From a virus, in IMG/VR virus record IMGVR_UViG_3300044858_002790, positions 1 to 41,485 of that record: a stretch of 41,485 bases of DNA, one strand, 5' to 3'. The notes below the pieces were generated by a model that did no database searches, was not told the DNA's origin, and saw only the letters and a program-made list of their open reading frames with translations. This document shows, piece by piece, positions 24,010 to 32,609 of the stretch (position 1 is its first letter; each line of letters starts with the position of its first letter). Position numbers and translations under genes: made by a program.

Positions 24010-25283
24010 TTTTTGAATACATTGCAAGTGGACTTTCGTTTGTGTGGAAAAACACATTCGATGCAACTAATGGTGCTGATATCTGCGCCAAAGCAGTTGA
24101 TATGACTGATCGTATGTTAGCGCAGCATCCCAACCACAAATATGGTGTGCTATTCAATGCATACACAGAAAAGTCTACTGTGCAAAGTGTTGTCGATGTT
24201 TTCGGTAAATACACCATTCAAGCAGACTCGGGTGGACTGCAGATGCTGACTTTGGCGCATGGTAATATTACAGACGAAGCCAAAGACAAAATTTATCGTG
24301 TGCAAGCAAAATATGCAACTATTGGTATGTCATTCGATGAAATCCCTGTGCGGATTGTCGGACACCGTGCCGAAATTCACGACATGGGAACGAAGTATTT
24401 TGACCCATCGATGATTGAGGAGTGTGCGATAGCGTCAGGTAAAAACTTGACAAGGCAGATCGAAGTGTATTTGGAAGAAAAATCTAAATGCAAACCGCTG
24501 ATGATCATCCAAGGAAATTGTATGGAAACGTACAAGAAGTGGACTGACATAATCATCAAGCAAGTGCCACAAGATTATTGGCCATACATCGCAGGGATTT
24601 CTAGCAGTTCGTTTTCTTTGGGTAATGGGCTGAAGCAGGACGTTGAACGAGCTTTCACTCTGACTCAATTGCAGATCCCTGACCATATTAAAAAGCATGT
24701 GCACTTGCTTGGTGTCGGCGCAATGAATCGATTGATTCCTGCAATTCAATTTCGTCGCAGTGGACTGTTCACCGATGATATGTTGTTCTCTTACGACTCA
24801 ACGAAACACACCGGTGGGTGCATTCGTGGTCAGTATCAACAAGATTCACAGATTGTTCAGCTTCGCAGAACACGGTGTCCAAAATTCCATGAAGCGTATT
24901 TGAACATTTCGGATTTCAGTAGGAACGTGCTGAATTATGATATGACAGAAGATGATTTCTATATGGTCATCATTCGTGGTAATTTGGAGTGGACTGAGAA
25001 GTACGGTGGAAACACAGGACGAATGTATGATCGCAATGTTACTGCATACGCATTTCTTCTGTATTCAGTTAATGAAACGATGAAGGCCACAGAAAAGATG
25101 ATCAACGACGAGACGTACATTTCGAAGATAATTCGGGGTGTCGAGCCAGAAAATCTCTATGCCTTGTCGAAAATTAAGACTTTGTCCGACTACAACAACT
25201 GGGTCAAACATGCAGCACGACATTTGACTTCTAAGAGCGTTCGTAACAAAGATAAATTTGCAACATTAGAGGAGTTCATGTAA
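24006..25283 (+). CDS. dpdA: DpdA-like DNA (tRNA-type) guanine transglycosylase (425 aa)
   Basis: ADSGGLQML at 73-81 is the TGT catalytic-acid motif (D74), SFDEIP supplies a second conserved Asp, and AGISSSSFSLGNG and LLGVGAMNRL follow the TGT barrel. The tRNA-type TGT GGxxG and zinc-loop details differ, as in DpdA proteins that exchange guanine in DNA for a 7-deazaguanine. With FolE and a QueD-like gene in the window, DNA modification to evade restriction is likely. QueC and QueE are not seen here and could be elsewhere or host-supplied. Confidence 0.85.
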   Translation: MIFEYIASGLSFVWKNTFDATNGADICAKAVDMTDRMLAQHPNHKYGVLFNAYTEKSTVQSVVDVFGKYTIQADSGGLQMLTLAHGNITDEAKDKIYRVQAKYATIGMSFDEIPVRIVGHRAEIHDMGTKYFDPSMIEECAIASGKNLTRQIEVYLEEKSKCKPLMIIQGNCMETYKKWTDIIIKQVPQDYWPYIAGISSSSFSLGNGLKQDVERAFTLTQLQIPDHIKKHVHLLGVGAMNRLIPAIQFRRSGLFTDDMLFSYDSTKHTGGCIRGQYQQDSQIVQLRRTRCPKFHEAYLNISDFSRNVLNYDMTEDDFYMVIIRGNLEWTEKYGGNTGRMYDRNVTAYAFLLYSVNETMKATEKMINDETYISKIIRGVEPENLYALSKIKTLSDYNNWVKHAARHLTSKSVRNKDKFATLEEFM

Positions 25284-25311
25284 TATGTGGTTTTCAGTAG
25301 AAGGGAATGGT

Positions 25312-25899
25312 ATGAATAAAACTGAAGTGGCATTGGAGAGAATCAAAAAGGCAGCCCTACCAATTGATCTTGGTAGTATCTTTGCAGGCCATTCTGGTGG
25401 CAAAGATTCGTGTGTCATTCATCATCTAGCCAAACGTGCATTGGGTGACAGTATTACTACTGTGCATAATGTAAAGCCTATGCTGGGAACAAGTGGTGAT
25501 CCTGTTGCTGCATTGACTGAAATGCACCCTGAGACGCTAGAGTTCTTGTACTCAAATGTTTGTAAGAAAGGTCGTGTGTTGTTTATGCATTCTAGCAATA
25601 TGCCAGAGTGGGTCAAGGAAAATTCTATGCGGATGCAGATTGATGGTGCGAGGATTGCAGAAGCAAATCGCCCAGGCAAAAGCTCTGATATCATTCGGAA
25701 TGGTGTCAATGTCAATCGTAGCTTGATGACAGAAATTGAACCTGTTGGTATTTTTGGACTGACAATTTGTTATCCTATTCTAGACTGGTCGGATGAAGAT
25801 GTGTTCGATTATCTTAATGATAATGACCTGCCATTCAGCGCTGAGTATCTAAAGAATGGAGAATACGACTCTTGGAAATGGAAAAAGACACATGCATGA
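25312..25899 (+). CDS. PP-loop ATPase, PAPS reductase-like (195 aa)
   Basis: SGGKDS at 28-33 is the PP-loop motif of adenylating N-type ATP pyrophosphatases; CYPILDWSDEDVFDYLND is typical of the PAPS reductase/DndC branch. It may activate a carboxyl or sulfur group during base modification. I prefer ATG 25312 (GAAGGGAATGGT upstream) to 25285. It sits between DpdA and the PIG-L gene, overlapping the latter by eight bases. QueC is also a PP-loop enzyme, but the motif context is not QueC-like. Confidence 0.8.
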   Translation: MNKTEVALERIKKAALPIDLGSIFAGHSGGKDSCVIHHLAKRALGDSITTVHNVKPMLGTSGDPVAALTEMHPETLEFLYSNVCKKGRVLFMHSSNMPEWVKENSMRMQIDGARIAEANRPGKSSDIIRNGVNVNRSLMTEIEPVGIFGLTICYPILDWSDEDVFDYLNDNDLPFSAEYLKNGEYDSWKWKKTHA

Positions 25900-26695
25900 A
25901 AGGTATGTAATATTTGCACCTCACGTTGATGACGAGGTGATTGGTTGTTATCGATTCTTGAACTCACATAAAGTTGAGGCTGTTTATTACTTCTGTGAGT
26001 TGAGTGTCGAGCGACGCAATGAGGCTGTGGCTTGTGCAAACAAATACGGGTTCAAGCCTGTATTTGCAACCACAGACACTCTCCTTGTTGATCCTGATGT
26101 TGTTATTCTTGCACCAAACATCAACGATAAGCATCCGCAACACAATGCGATCAATCGACTTGCAAAGAAATTTCCGAACGTAAAGAAATACTATTCGGTT
26201 GATATGAATGTCAAATTTGATGTGCTTGAATCAAGTGAGCAATCAGATAAAAAGAATTCGTTGCTTAGTCTGTTTCCTAGTCAGGCAGCATTGTTTGCCG
26301 ATGAGAAATATTTTCTATTTGAGTCACTTATTGATGATGACTCAAGGAAAATGATATGGGTAACATTTCAGCGTAAAGGGCTGCATCGATATCCACAAGC
26401 AGCAACAGCACCAGAACTAAGTGATGTTAGCTACTTAGGAAATGAACATCGACATTTATTCAAGTTCAAAGTGTCAATCGAAGTCAATCATGCAGATCGA
26501 GAGATTGAGTTCCATCAGTTCTTGAATTGGCTAGAATCGTTGTATGATGGAACATTATCATTGGATTATCGTAGTTGTGAAATGATAGCAGATGAATTGG
26601 CAGATGCTATTCGTAAAGAATATTCCGATAGAAAATTAATCATCGACATTTCCGAAGATGGGGAATGCGGTTGCACATGCGAGTACATGATATGA
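25892..26695 (+). CDS. PIG-L/LmbE-type deacetylase (267 aa)
   Basis: APHVDDEVIG at 9-18 is the PIG-L zinc and catalytic signature (H11, D13, D14), with a later APNINDKHPQHNAINRL supplying the His pair (HPxHN). Family members remove acetyl from N-acetylglucosaminyl groups (mycothiol, bacillithiol, GPI). The C-terminal ~100 residues are extra and end in CGCTCEY. Start at 25892, overlapping the PP-loop gene. Two genes downstream is a GT4-like glycosyltransferase, as in MshA/MshB and BshA/BshB pairs. Confidence 0.85.
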   Translation: MHERYVIFAPHVDDEVIGCYRFLNSHKVEAVYYFCELSVERRNEAVACANKYGFKPVFATTDTLLVDPDVVILAPNINDKHPQHNAINRLAKKFPNVKKYYSVDMNVKFDVLESSEQSDKKNSLLSLFPSQAALFADEKYFLFESLIDDDSRKMIWVTFQRKGLHRYPQAATAPELSDVSYLGNEHRHLFKFKVSIEVNHADREIEFHQFLNWLESLYDGTLSLDYRSCEMIADELADAIRKEYSDRKLIIDISEDGECGCTCEYMI

Positions 26696-27117
26696 AAAGA
26701 GGTATTGAGTGTGAAGGCGAGTTTCAAGGGCTAGACACATTGTTTATTGATGCGTCCGAATTCAAAGGTATGTGTGGTGTCAAACTTTTGCCTCCAGTAA
26801 AGCAGATTTATATTTGTGACCATCAAAGTGTATTAGACTTGTATCATGCAGACTTAGCTTGGTTGGCTCTTGTTGAAGGATACAGAATAACGGTTGAGCG
26901 TCTGCAGTTTGAAGCCGCACCGTATTACATCAACATAATGCTAGTTGTTGATTCTGACTCATTTTGGAACCTTCGAGGCCAAGATCAAGTTAAGTTCTCA
27001 AAGGATTTGAATGTGTATGCAATACAGAAGAAGTCGATGCCATACACAAATCCAGTAGAATTCACCGGCGATGTTGAGATTTTTATGCAAACCAATTTAG
27101 AGGAAAAACATGACTAA
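26692..27117 (+). CDS. Unknown protein in the modification cassette (141 aa)
   Basis: ATGA overlap with the PIG-L gene. Begins MKRGIECEGEFQGLDTLFID. The C/E-x-GEFxGLxTLF opening faintly recalls the N-terminus of QueE radical-SAM enzymes, but the CxxxCxxC cluster motif is missing, so that identity is not supported. Position between a deacetylase and a glycosyltransferase suggests a role in the same modification. Confidence 0.7.
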   Translation: MKRGIECEGEFQGLDTLFIDASEFKGMCGVKLLPPVKQIYICDHQSVLDLYHADLAWLALVEGYRITVERLQFEAAPYYINIMLVVDSDSFWNLRGQDQVKFSKDLNVYAIQKKSMPYTNPVEFTGDVEIFMQTNLEEKHD

Positions 27118-28204
27118 GCTATATTATGTACCAATTGAGCCATTGGCCGAACGCTACACGCAGCAATGGTATGACAATTTCCCTCCGAAGTTTCGTACCG
27201 CAGGGTTTGATGTTGAAGTAATCGACGGCACACCACTATCGAATCATGTTGGTGTTGGCACGTTCTTGGATATCAACTCGACCATTGCATATAAGAATAG
27301 TCAATTTATCAAAATTGCCAACCTGTTTCATACAGGTCAAGTTGCCGATGGAAGTGTGTTCTTCTTTGGTGATATGGAATTTTGGGGACTAGAAAGTCTC
27401 CGCTTGATGGCTGACATGAACGGGATCAAAATTAAGATTTGTGCATTCCTTCATGCTGCATCATACACAATACAAGACGCATTTGCTATTGCTGCTCCAT
27501 ATCAGAAATATACTGAAATTGGTTGGGCTGTTGCATGTGATAAAATCTTTGTGGGTTCTCAATATCACAAAGACGCATTTTTTGATCGCCGCATCAAGAA
27601 ATTGGCTGCTGAAGGATTGAAGCAGTTAAAAGATAAAATCATTGTTACTGGCAATCCACTGTTCAGCAGCGATTTCCCTGAATTTACGACCCCAAAGAAA
27701 AATCAAATCATTATCTCGAATCGATTTGATTGGGAGAAGCGACCAAACATCAGTCTCGACTTTGCGTATGTTTTGAAGAAGAAACACCCTGATTGGAATG
27801 TTGTTGTTACCACCAGCCGCCCGCAATTCAAGTCGAACAAGCAATGGCTGGTCGATTATGCTCGTGGTCTTGAAGCTGATGGTGTTATCACAATCATGTC
27901 AGGACTTACAAAGTTTGAGTATTATACGGAGCTGGCTCAGAGTAAGATTATGTTGAGCAACAGCATCGAAGAAAACTTCGGATATTGTATCGCTGAGGCA
28001 CTTGTGTATGACACATATCCGTTACTTAAGAACAATCTATCTCACCCAGAGTTGGTTGAAAACGATAGTCGCTTGTTGTTTGATGATGAAGATGAGATCG
28101 TAGAAAAAGCAGAAGCATTGATGGCATCAGATTTTAAAGTACATCAATATGCTCAAAAGTACTTCTACAATCCTATTGACATGATGATCAAGGAAATGTC
28201 GTAA
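27110..28204 (+). CDS. GT4-like (GT-B fold) glycosyltransferase (364 aa)
   Basis: N-terminal Rossmann-like half ends near IIVTGNPLF; the C-terminal half has IIISNRFDWEKRPNISLDF and the donor-binding SNSIEENFGYCIAEAL motif (E-x7-E). That is the GT-B glycosyltransferase pattern of family 4. Last gene of the folE run; it may glycosylate a modified base or a precursor that the PIG-L enzyme deacetylates. Alternative: virion or surface glycan modification. Confidence 0.82.
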   Translation: MTKLYYVPIEPLAERYTQQWYDNFPPKFRTAGFDVEVIDGTPLSNHVGVGTFLDINSTIAYKNSQFIKIANLFHTGQVADGSVFFFGDMEFWGLESLRLMADMNGIKIKICAFLHAASYTIQDAFAIAAPYQKYTEIGWAVACDKIFVGSQYHKDAFFDRRIKKLAAEGLKQLKDKIIVTGNPLFSSDFPEFTTPKKNQIIISNRFDWEKRPNISLDFAYVLKKKHPDWNVVVTTSRPQFKSNKQWLVDYARGLEADGVITIMSGLTKFEYYTELAQSKIMLSNSIEENFGYCIAEALVYDTYPLLKNNLSHPELVENDSRLLFDDEDEIVEKAEALMASDFKVHQYAQKYFYNPIDMMIKEMS

Positions 28205-28531
28205 AACAAGAAACAAACTTGTAAAATAGAAACGCCAGTAGTCATAGCCCTTACTGACTACCCGAGCGATGAACACCAGCAGAACCACTAGCTGACCACG
28301 CATCGTTAAATAAGTGCCTACTTGGGAGCAGTCTACGTTACGCACAAAAATTGGTTGCACCGGGTCACCCTGCCTGCGGACATCGACACCTTAACAAAAG
28401 TCGGACTGGGAGACATGAATAAACCAGTTGCAACTAGTGGATCATTTAAATCCCGTCTGTAATTTATAAGACGACTTCGTCGTCTGGGCTGCGCCCATTT
28501 CATGTTTCTAATCAAGTAGTTACATTCAATG
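28205..28531 (+). ncRNA. Intergenic region with several strong RNA hairpins; function unknown
   Basis: About 330 bases without a convincing gene. Visible pairings: 28238-28244 with 28255-28261 (7 bp), GCGATG/CATCGT bordering 28265-28306, and at 28469-28485 a perfect AGACGAC/GTCGTCT hairpin immediately followed by a GGGC/GCCC hairpin (28486-28496). The latter pair may act as a terminator of the cassette, though no T-run follows. A 15-codon frame at 28417 preceded by GGGAG is possible but unsupported. Confidence 0.5.
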
Positions 28532-28560
28532 TTGCAAATTTGTGCCACTTGATGTATAAT
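28519..28560 (+). promoter_or_regulatory. Sigma70-like promoter with GTTAC box
   Basis: GTTAC at 28519-28523, -35 TTGCAA (28532-28537), 17-nt spacer, -10 TATAAT (28555-28560). Followed by TTGATGTATCGATT, similar to the start region of the promoters at 1792 and 34794. Confidence 0.83.
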
Positions 28561-28593
28561 TGATGTATCGATTAATACCTAAGAGGTCAAGAA

Positions 28594-28797
28594 ATGACAC
28601 AATACATTGTTGGATCTGCAATTCATTACGGGACATACGGCCGTCAAATGGAAGTCAATGAAGATGGCGATGAAATTGAGGTCAAAGTTGCTGTTGTAAA
28701 ACGGTCAAAGCGCGGCAGACCTCGGAAAGATGAAGTCTCAGAAGGCAATAAGATGTATGTAAATCCAGAGATGTATAAGGCATTTGGTTTATTCTAG
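28594..28797 (+). CDS. AT-hook-type small protein (67 aa)
   Basis: AAGAGGTCAAGAA upstream. KRGRPRK near residue 39 is a canonical AT-hook. Flanks: an acidic segment (NEDGDEIEVKV) before it and a short helix after it (VNPEMYKAFGLF). First gene of the promoter at 28532, so an early DNA-binding role is plausible. Confidence 0.7.
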   Translation: MTQYIVGSAIHYGTYGRQMEVNEDGDEIEVKVAVVKRSKRGRPRKDEVSEGNKMYVNPEMYKAFGLF

Positions 28798-28805
28798 GAG
28801 ACATT

Positions 28806-28937
28806 ATGTGCGTACAAGTGTATTCGGGTGACGTGTTGATTGACGAACGTGAGTTCACCACAGAAGTTGCTGCATTGCAATTTGCCGATTATTGGCAGGA
28901 CGAAGGTTACAAGGTACGGATAACTGAGGTGGTATAA
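28806..28937 (+). CDS. Small hypothetical protein (43 aa)
   Basis: AGGAGACATT precedes the ATG; the TAA overlaps the ATG of the RNA ligase. Peptide MCVQVYSGDVLIDEREFTTE. Typical tiny early phage gene; no family recognised. Confidence 0.6.
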   Translation: MCVQVYSGDVLIDEREFTTEVAALQFADYWQDEGYKVRITEVV

Positions 28938-30094
28938 TGGAAGTTCAAAAATTCATTCGGGAAAAGGGTTGGCAAGCACTCAAGGACGAATTGTTCATCG
29001 AGGTGCGGGAATACGACCATGGTTTGCGTGTGCTGAACTACAGCATGATCGAGTCGCCGAAAATGCACCCGGTTGTTGCAGAATGTCGTGCGCTGAAGTT
29101 GGATACTGATGGCAATGTTGTTTCTCGTGCATTCAATCGATTCTTCAACTTCGGTGAGGCTGGCACTGAGAACTTTGATTTCTCGAACTGCACTGTGTGG
29201 GAAAAGGCTGACGGCTCGCTGTGCCCTGTGTATTTTTGCCCGCAAACCAACCAATGGGAAATCTCAACCCGTGGTACTGGTTTCGCTGAGGCTAATCATG
29301 TATTCGGTACTAAGCGTGATTGTACTTTCCGTGAGGCGATTCTTGATGCTATGCGAATGACTGAGCAAGAATTTCAAGCCTGCATGTCATCTGTTGAGTT
29401 TCACAAGTCATGCACGTATGTTATGGAATACTGCTCGCCGTTCAATCGCATTGTGACTCCGTACTCCGAGCCGCACATGGTTCTGCTTGCTGTTGTGTCG
29501 AACATCACACACATCGAAGCGAACAACGCAGGCTTGGCAGAATGGACGAAGTTGCTGTCGAGTAAGGGCATGAATATCCGTATGCCGAAAGTGTATCATG
29601 TATCTTCCGGTGATGCATTGGTTAAGCTGGCTGAGTCGCTCGACAACCTGCAAGAAGGTTTTGTGGTTGTTGATCACAATACAGGCAAGCGTGTGAAGTG
29701 CAAGTCGTCGCATTATGTTCTTGTGCATCAAATGCGTGGCAACGGTACGCCGACAATGAACAACCTGCTTGAACTGGTTGCGAAGAATGAGCAGGATGAA
29801 TTGTTGGCGTACTTCCCGGAGTACAAGGTGTTCATTGACCCTGTTGAAGATGCATTGAGACAGCTGAAACTTGAAGCGAGCCTACTTTACAATCATGTTA
29901 AAGACATAGAGTCACAAAAAGATTTCGCAATCAGAATTCTGTCAGTTGTTGATCCGTGTCTTTCTCCGATACTTTTCAAAGCTCGCAAAGATAACGTTTC
30001 AACCGAACAAGCATTCATGTCGTTGTCGTTGTCGCAGCAATGCAATTTGATTGAGAAATTCGTTGGTGGTAAATGGACGTTTAGGGAGAAGTGA
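28937..30094 (+). CDS. rnl1: T4 Rnl1-type RNA ligase (385 aa)
   Basis: WEKADGSLCPVYF places the adenylated lysine at K90; the EYCSPFNRIV segment carries motif III, LQEGFVVVD motif IV and KRVKCKSSHYVLVHQ motif V. T4 Rnl1 is 374 aa and repairs tRNAs cut in the anticodon loop by PrrC. Pnk lies 1.2 kb downstream with one small gene between, the same repair pair. Confidence 0.93.
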   Translation: MEVQKFIREKGWQALKDELFIEVREYDHGLRVLNYSMIESPKMHPVVAECRALKLDTDGNVVSRAFNRFFNFGEAGTENFDFSNCTVWEKADGSLCPVYFCPQTNQWEISTRGTGFAEANHVFGTKRDCTFREAILDAMRMTEQEFQACMSSVEFHKSCTYVMEYCSPFNRIVTPYSEPHMVLLAVVSNITHIEANNAGLAEWTKLLSSKGMNIRMPKVYHVSSGDALVKLAESLDNLQEGFVVVDHNTGKRVKCKSSHYVLVHQMRGNGTPTMNNLLELVAKNEQDELLAYFPEYKVFIDPVEDALRQLKLEASLLYNHVKDIESQKDFAIRILSVVDPCLSPILFKARKDNVSTEQAFMSLSLSQQCNLIEKFVGGKWTFREK

Positions 30095-30095
30095 A

Positions 30096-30260
30096 ATGAC
30101 ATTAGACAAGTTGATTGATGAGGTCGGCCTCATTGAACTAACCGATGCTGACATTGAAGAAATGCAAGCACGAATAAATGAAGCAGACGAAATCTTCGCA
30201 GCGGAAGCAGAAGCAAAGCGAATAACAATTGAGTGGCTTAACTACGAATATACGGTGTAA
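30096..30260 (+). CDS. Small acidic protein (54 aa)
   Basis: AGGGAGAAGTGAA precedes ATG 30096, directly after the ligase stop. Glu/Ala/Asp-rich helix (DADIEEMQARINEADEIFAA). No family recognised; located between rnl1 and pnk, so it may belong to the repair unit. Confidence 0.6.
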   Translation: MTLDKLIDEVGLIELTDADIEEMQARINEADEIFAAEAEAKRITIEWLNYEYTV

Positions 30261-30264
30261 AATA

Positions 30265-31146
30265 ATGAAAGCAATTATAACTGTTGGTGTGTCTGCATCT
30301 GGAAAGACTACATGGGCGAAAGCACAGAGTGGGTTTGTTGTCATTTCTCGTAATGACATTCGCCGTGAAATTCTTGAAGTTCGCCACAACCGCCAACTTC
30401 GCCCAGGTGAACTTTGGAAGTTGTGGAAGTGGAAAGATGAGAACTTGGTAACTGCAAAAGTTGATACTGATATTGCGTTCTTAGCCGATCGTGGTCAAGA
30501 TATCATTGTTGCTGATACCAATTTGAATACTAAGCATCGTGATGCTTTGGCTTTGAAGTTGAAGTGGTATGGGTATGAGGTCGAGTACAAGCATTTCACT
30601 GTGACGTTCGAGGAAGCAATTCGGCGTGATGCTGGCCGAGCTGATGGTGTTGGTCATTCTGTCATTTGGAAGCAGTTCAAGCAATGGTACGATGCTATGG
30701 GTGGTACTAAGTATGTGCCTGACACATCTTTGCCGAAAGCAGTTATCTTCGACGTTGATGGTACGCTTGCTAAGATGAATGGTCGTGGCCCGTTTGATTG
30801 GCACCGTGTCGATGAAGATGACGTTCGTGAAGAAATCGCTGTCATGTTTCAAGGTTTCAAGGCAGCAGGTTACAAGATGATTGTTTTGTCTGGTCGTGAT
30901 TCTGTTTGTTTCGACAAAACCAGCAATTGGTTGGCCGACAACGAAATCTTCTATGACGAGATGTTCATGCGTGAAGAAGGTGACATGCGGAAAGACAACA
31001 TCATCAAGGAAGAGTTGTTCTCTGAGCATATCGCCCATAAGTACAACGTGAAGATGGTTGTTGATGACCGCCCGCAAGTTGTGCGTCAATGGCAATTGAT
31101 GGGTCTGCCTGTTGCTGCTGTTGCGAACCAGTATGAAGAATTCTGA
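30265..31146 (+). CDS. pnk: Polynucleotide 5'-kinase/3'-phosphatase (293 aa)
   Basis: P-loop GVSASGKTT at 8-16 (kinase) and HAD nucleophile motif IFDVDGTLAK with D163 and D165 (phosphatase) match T4 Pnk (301 aa) in order and length. It restores 5'-phosphate and removes cyclic or 3'-phosphates at broken tRNA ends before Rnl1 seals them. Start at ATG 30265; the longer GTG 30229 frame is not needed. The next gene overlaps its end. Confidence 0.93.
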   Translation: MKAIITVGVSASGKTTWAKAQSGFVVISRNDIRREILEVRHNRQLRPGELWKLWKWKDENLVTAKVDTDIAFLADRGQDIIVADTNLNTKHRDALALKLKWYGYEVEYKHFTVTFEEAIRRDAGRADGVGHSVIWKQFKQWYDAMGGTKYVPDTSLPKAVIFDVDGTLAKMNGRGPFDWHRVDEDDVREEIAVMFQGFKAAGYKMIVLSGRDSVCFDKTSNWLADNEIFYDEMFMREEGDMRKDNIIKEELFSEHIAHKYNVKMVVDDRPQVVRQWQLMGLPVAAVANQYEEF

Positions 31147-31483
31147 CTGGAACGTGACCAAGAACGGAACCGGCCCATTTTCAGACTGGGATTGGGACAG
31201 AGATTTTCCTGTGAAGGATGATTTCTGTCCCCTCTGCGGTCGTGAATTGGGTGACGTTTGGGACGAACATCACCTTGTCCCCAAGTGCAAGAAAGGTAAA
31301 GAGAAATTCAAAGTTCATGTTGTGTGTCATCGCAAAATTCATTCATTGTTTTCTGAGAATGAGTTGCGTGACTATTACAACACATGGGAGAAGTTGAAAG
31401 AGAATTCTGCCATACAAGATTTTATCAAGTGGGTTCAGAAACGTCCGATTAATTATGTTGATTCCAGTAGGAGAGCTAAATGA
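31133..31483 (+). CDS. HNH endonuclease (116 aa)
   Basis: CPLC at 32-35, DEHHLVPKCK with H46/H47, VVCHRKIH with C65, H66 and H70: a zinc-bound HNH fold. It has no separate DNA-binding domain, so it may be a homing-like nuclease or a phage-encoded DNA nicking enzyme. ATG 31133 overlaps the pnk end by 14 bases without a clear ribosome site. Confidence 0.82.
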   Translation: MKNSDWNVTKNGTGPFSDWDWDRDFPVKDDFCPLCGRELGDVWDEHHLVPKCKKGKEKFKVHVVCHRKIHSLFSENELRDYYNTWEKLKENSAIQDFIKWVQKRPINYVDSSRRAK

Positions 31484-31758
31484 TTACGCAACACTATAAA
31501 GTAAAAGCAATTCCCGCAATTCTTGAGAATGCCAAGCCGGGGCATTTTGTGTATGAGGACAATGATGCTGATATTCCGAAGGGATTCATTGACTTCGTGT
31601 CTGACTGTGAAATGGCAATTATGCTGTTCGAACCCGAAGAACTCCGAGGATTTGAATATAAAGTCATTGCTCCTCTGTGTGATTGGGAGACCAGACTGCA
31701 GGAAATCATCGACAATGATCCGGAAATGAAAGAAGTTTGGGACTTGGTGTGGAAGTGA
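31480..31758 (+). CDS. Hypothetical protein (92 aa)
   Basis: ATGA overlap with the HNH gene; AGGAGAGCTAA upstream. Acidic alpha/beta sequence (VYEDNDADIPKGFIDFVSDC). No family recognised. Confidence 0.62.
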   Translation: MITQHYKVKAIPAILENAKPGHFVYEDNDADIPKGFIDFVSDCEMAIMLFEPEELRGFEYKVIAPLCDWETRLQEIIDNDPEMKEVWDLVWK

Positions 31759-31976
31759 AAGGCATAAATAATAATACCGATCTCGAGTCATTCATAAAGG
31801 CCCTTCAAGAGGCCAATTCTGAGCATTTTTTATCGCTTAAAGGTTCAGGGCAATTGGGGATCGGTTGTGGTTATTGCCCGCCTAATGTTTATGTAAAAAG
31901 TAGCACAGGCGCTTACGCACCGGCATGCGTAAGACTCGACGCAACTCTAGGAGTTGTGGTGGAAGAGAAGGAGTAA
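31755..31976 (+). CDS. Hypothetical protein with Cys pair (73 aa)
   Basis: GTG 31755 in GTGA overlap is taken as start; TTG 31737 is the longer alternative. Contains QLGIGCGYCPPNVYV and a later PACVRLD, a possible single metal site. Unknown function. Confidence 0.55.
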   Translation: MKGINNNTDLESFIKALQEANSEHFLSLKGSGQLGIGCGYCPPNVYVKSSTGAYAPACVRLDATLGVVVEEKE

Positions 31977-31979
31977 AAA

Positions 31980-32609
31980 TTGTATAAGATACCAAAACGG
32001 GAAGAGTACTTCTACCATGATGGCAAATTCTACATGAAAAGTAAAACAGCAAAAGGAATAAAGTTAGGCGCATTAATAGGGTTCATTGTGACGTTCTTAT
32101 TTGGAACGTCCACTGTCGGCAGTCACTATATGCCAGGCCCCAAAGCAGTATTCTATAGTACAGCAGAGAACAATTTGACCAACTACATACAATCAGTGAA
32201 CAAAAATGTATCATACACTGATGCAGTTCAGATTGTTAAATCAACAATGAAGTGGGCGAACGAGTTTGAATTAGATCCCGCCCTTTTGATCGCAATTCAA
32301 GAAGTTGAGTCAAAATTTAATAAGCATGGTATAAGTTCGGCAGGTGCAATGGGACTGATGCAAGTCATCCCGTCATGGCACTTGAGTAAAATGAGTAAGG
32401 CGATTGCTGATGTTGGTAACCCTGAACCATTCAATATCAATACAAATATATACCTAGGATCATGGGTACTAAAGTTGTGTATGAAGCAATTCAATTTGAC
32501 AAAAAATGCACTTCTTTGTTATAATGGTTCTAATGCTAATCCCAATGGGTACGACGTAAAAGTAATGCAGGCGTACAACATGGTGAAGAAAGTGATGAAA
32601 GGGAGCTGA
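31980..32609 (+). CDS. Membrane-anchored lytic transglycosylase, SLT type (209 aa)
   Basis: TTG start after GAAGGAGTAAAAA. A hydrophobic segment at about 28-47 (GALIGFIVTFLFGTSTVG) anchors it. The SLT core follows: EVESKFNKHGISSAGAMGLMQ, with catalytic E110 and the GLMQ motif. Cleaves glycan strands to 1,6-anhydro ends; with the GH19 enzyme it could aid entry or lysis. A promoter lies in its 3' part. Confidence 0.88.
   Translation: MYKIPKREEYFYHDGKFYMKSKTAKGIKLGALIGFIVTFLFGTSTVGSHYMPGPKAVFYSTAENNLTNYIQSVNKNVSYTDAVQIVKSTMKWANEFELDPALLIAIQEVESKFNKHGISSAGAMGLMQVIPSWHLSKMSKAIADVGNPEPFNINTNIYLGSWVLKLCMKQFNLTKNALLCYNGSNANPNGYDVKVMQAYNMVKKVMKGS
32496..32525 (+). promoter_or_regulatory. Sigma70-like promoter inside the transglycosylase gene
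   Basis: -35 TTGACA (32496-32501), 18-nt spacer, -10 TATAAT (32520-32525). It would give independent transcription of the QueD-like gene at 32610. Confidence 0.7.

Noticed and set aside
26692-27117. QueE homologue
   Set aside because: The GEFQGLDTLF opening is suggestive, but the radical-SAM CxxxCxxC motif is absent.
30481-31161. 226-codon minus-strand frame
   Set aside because: Shadow of pnk; the + strand carries the kinase and phosphatase motifs.
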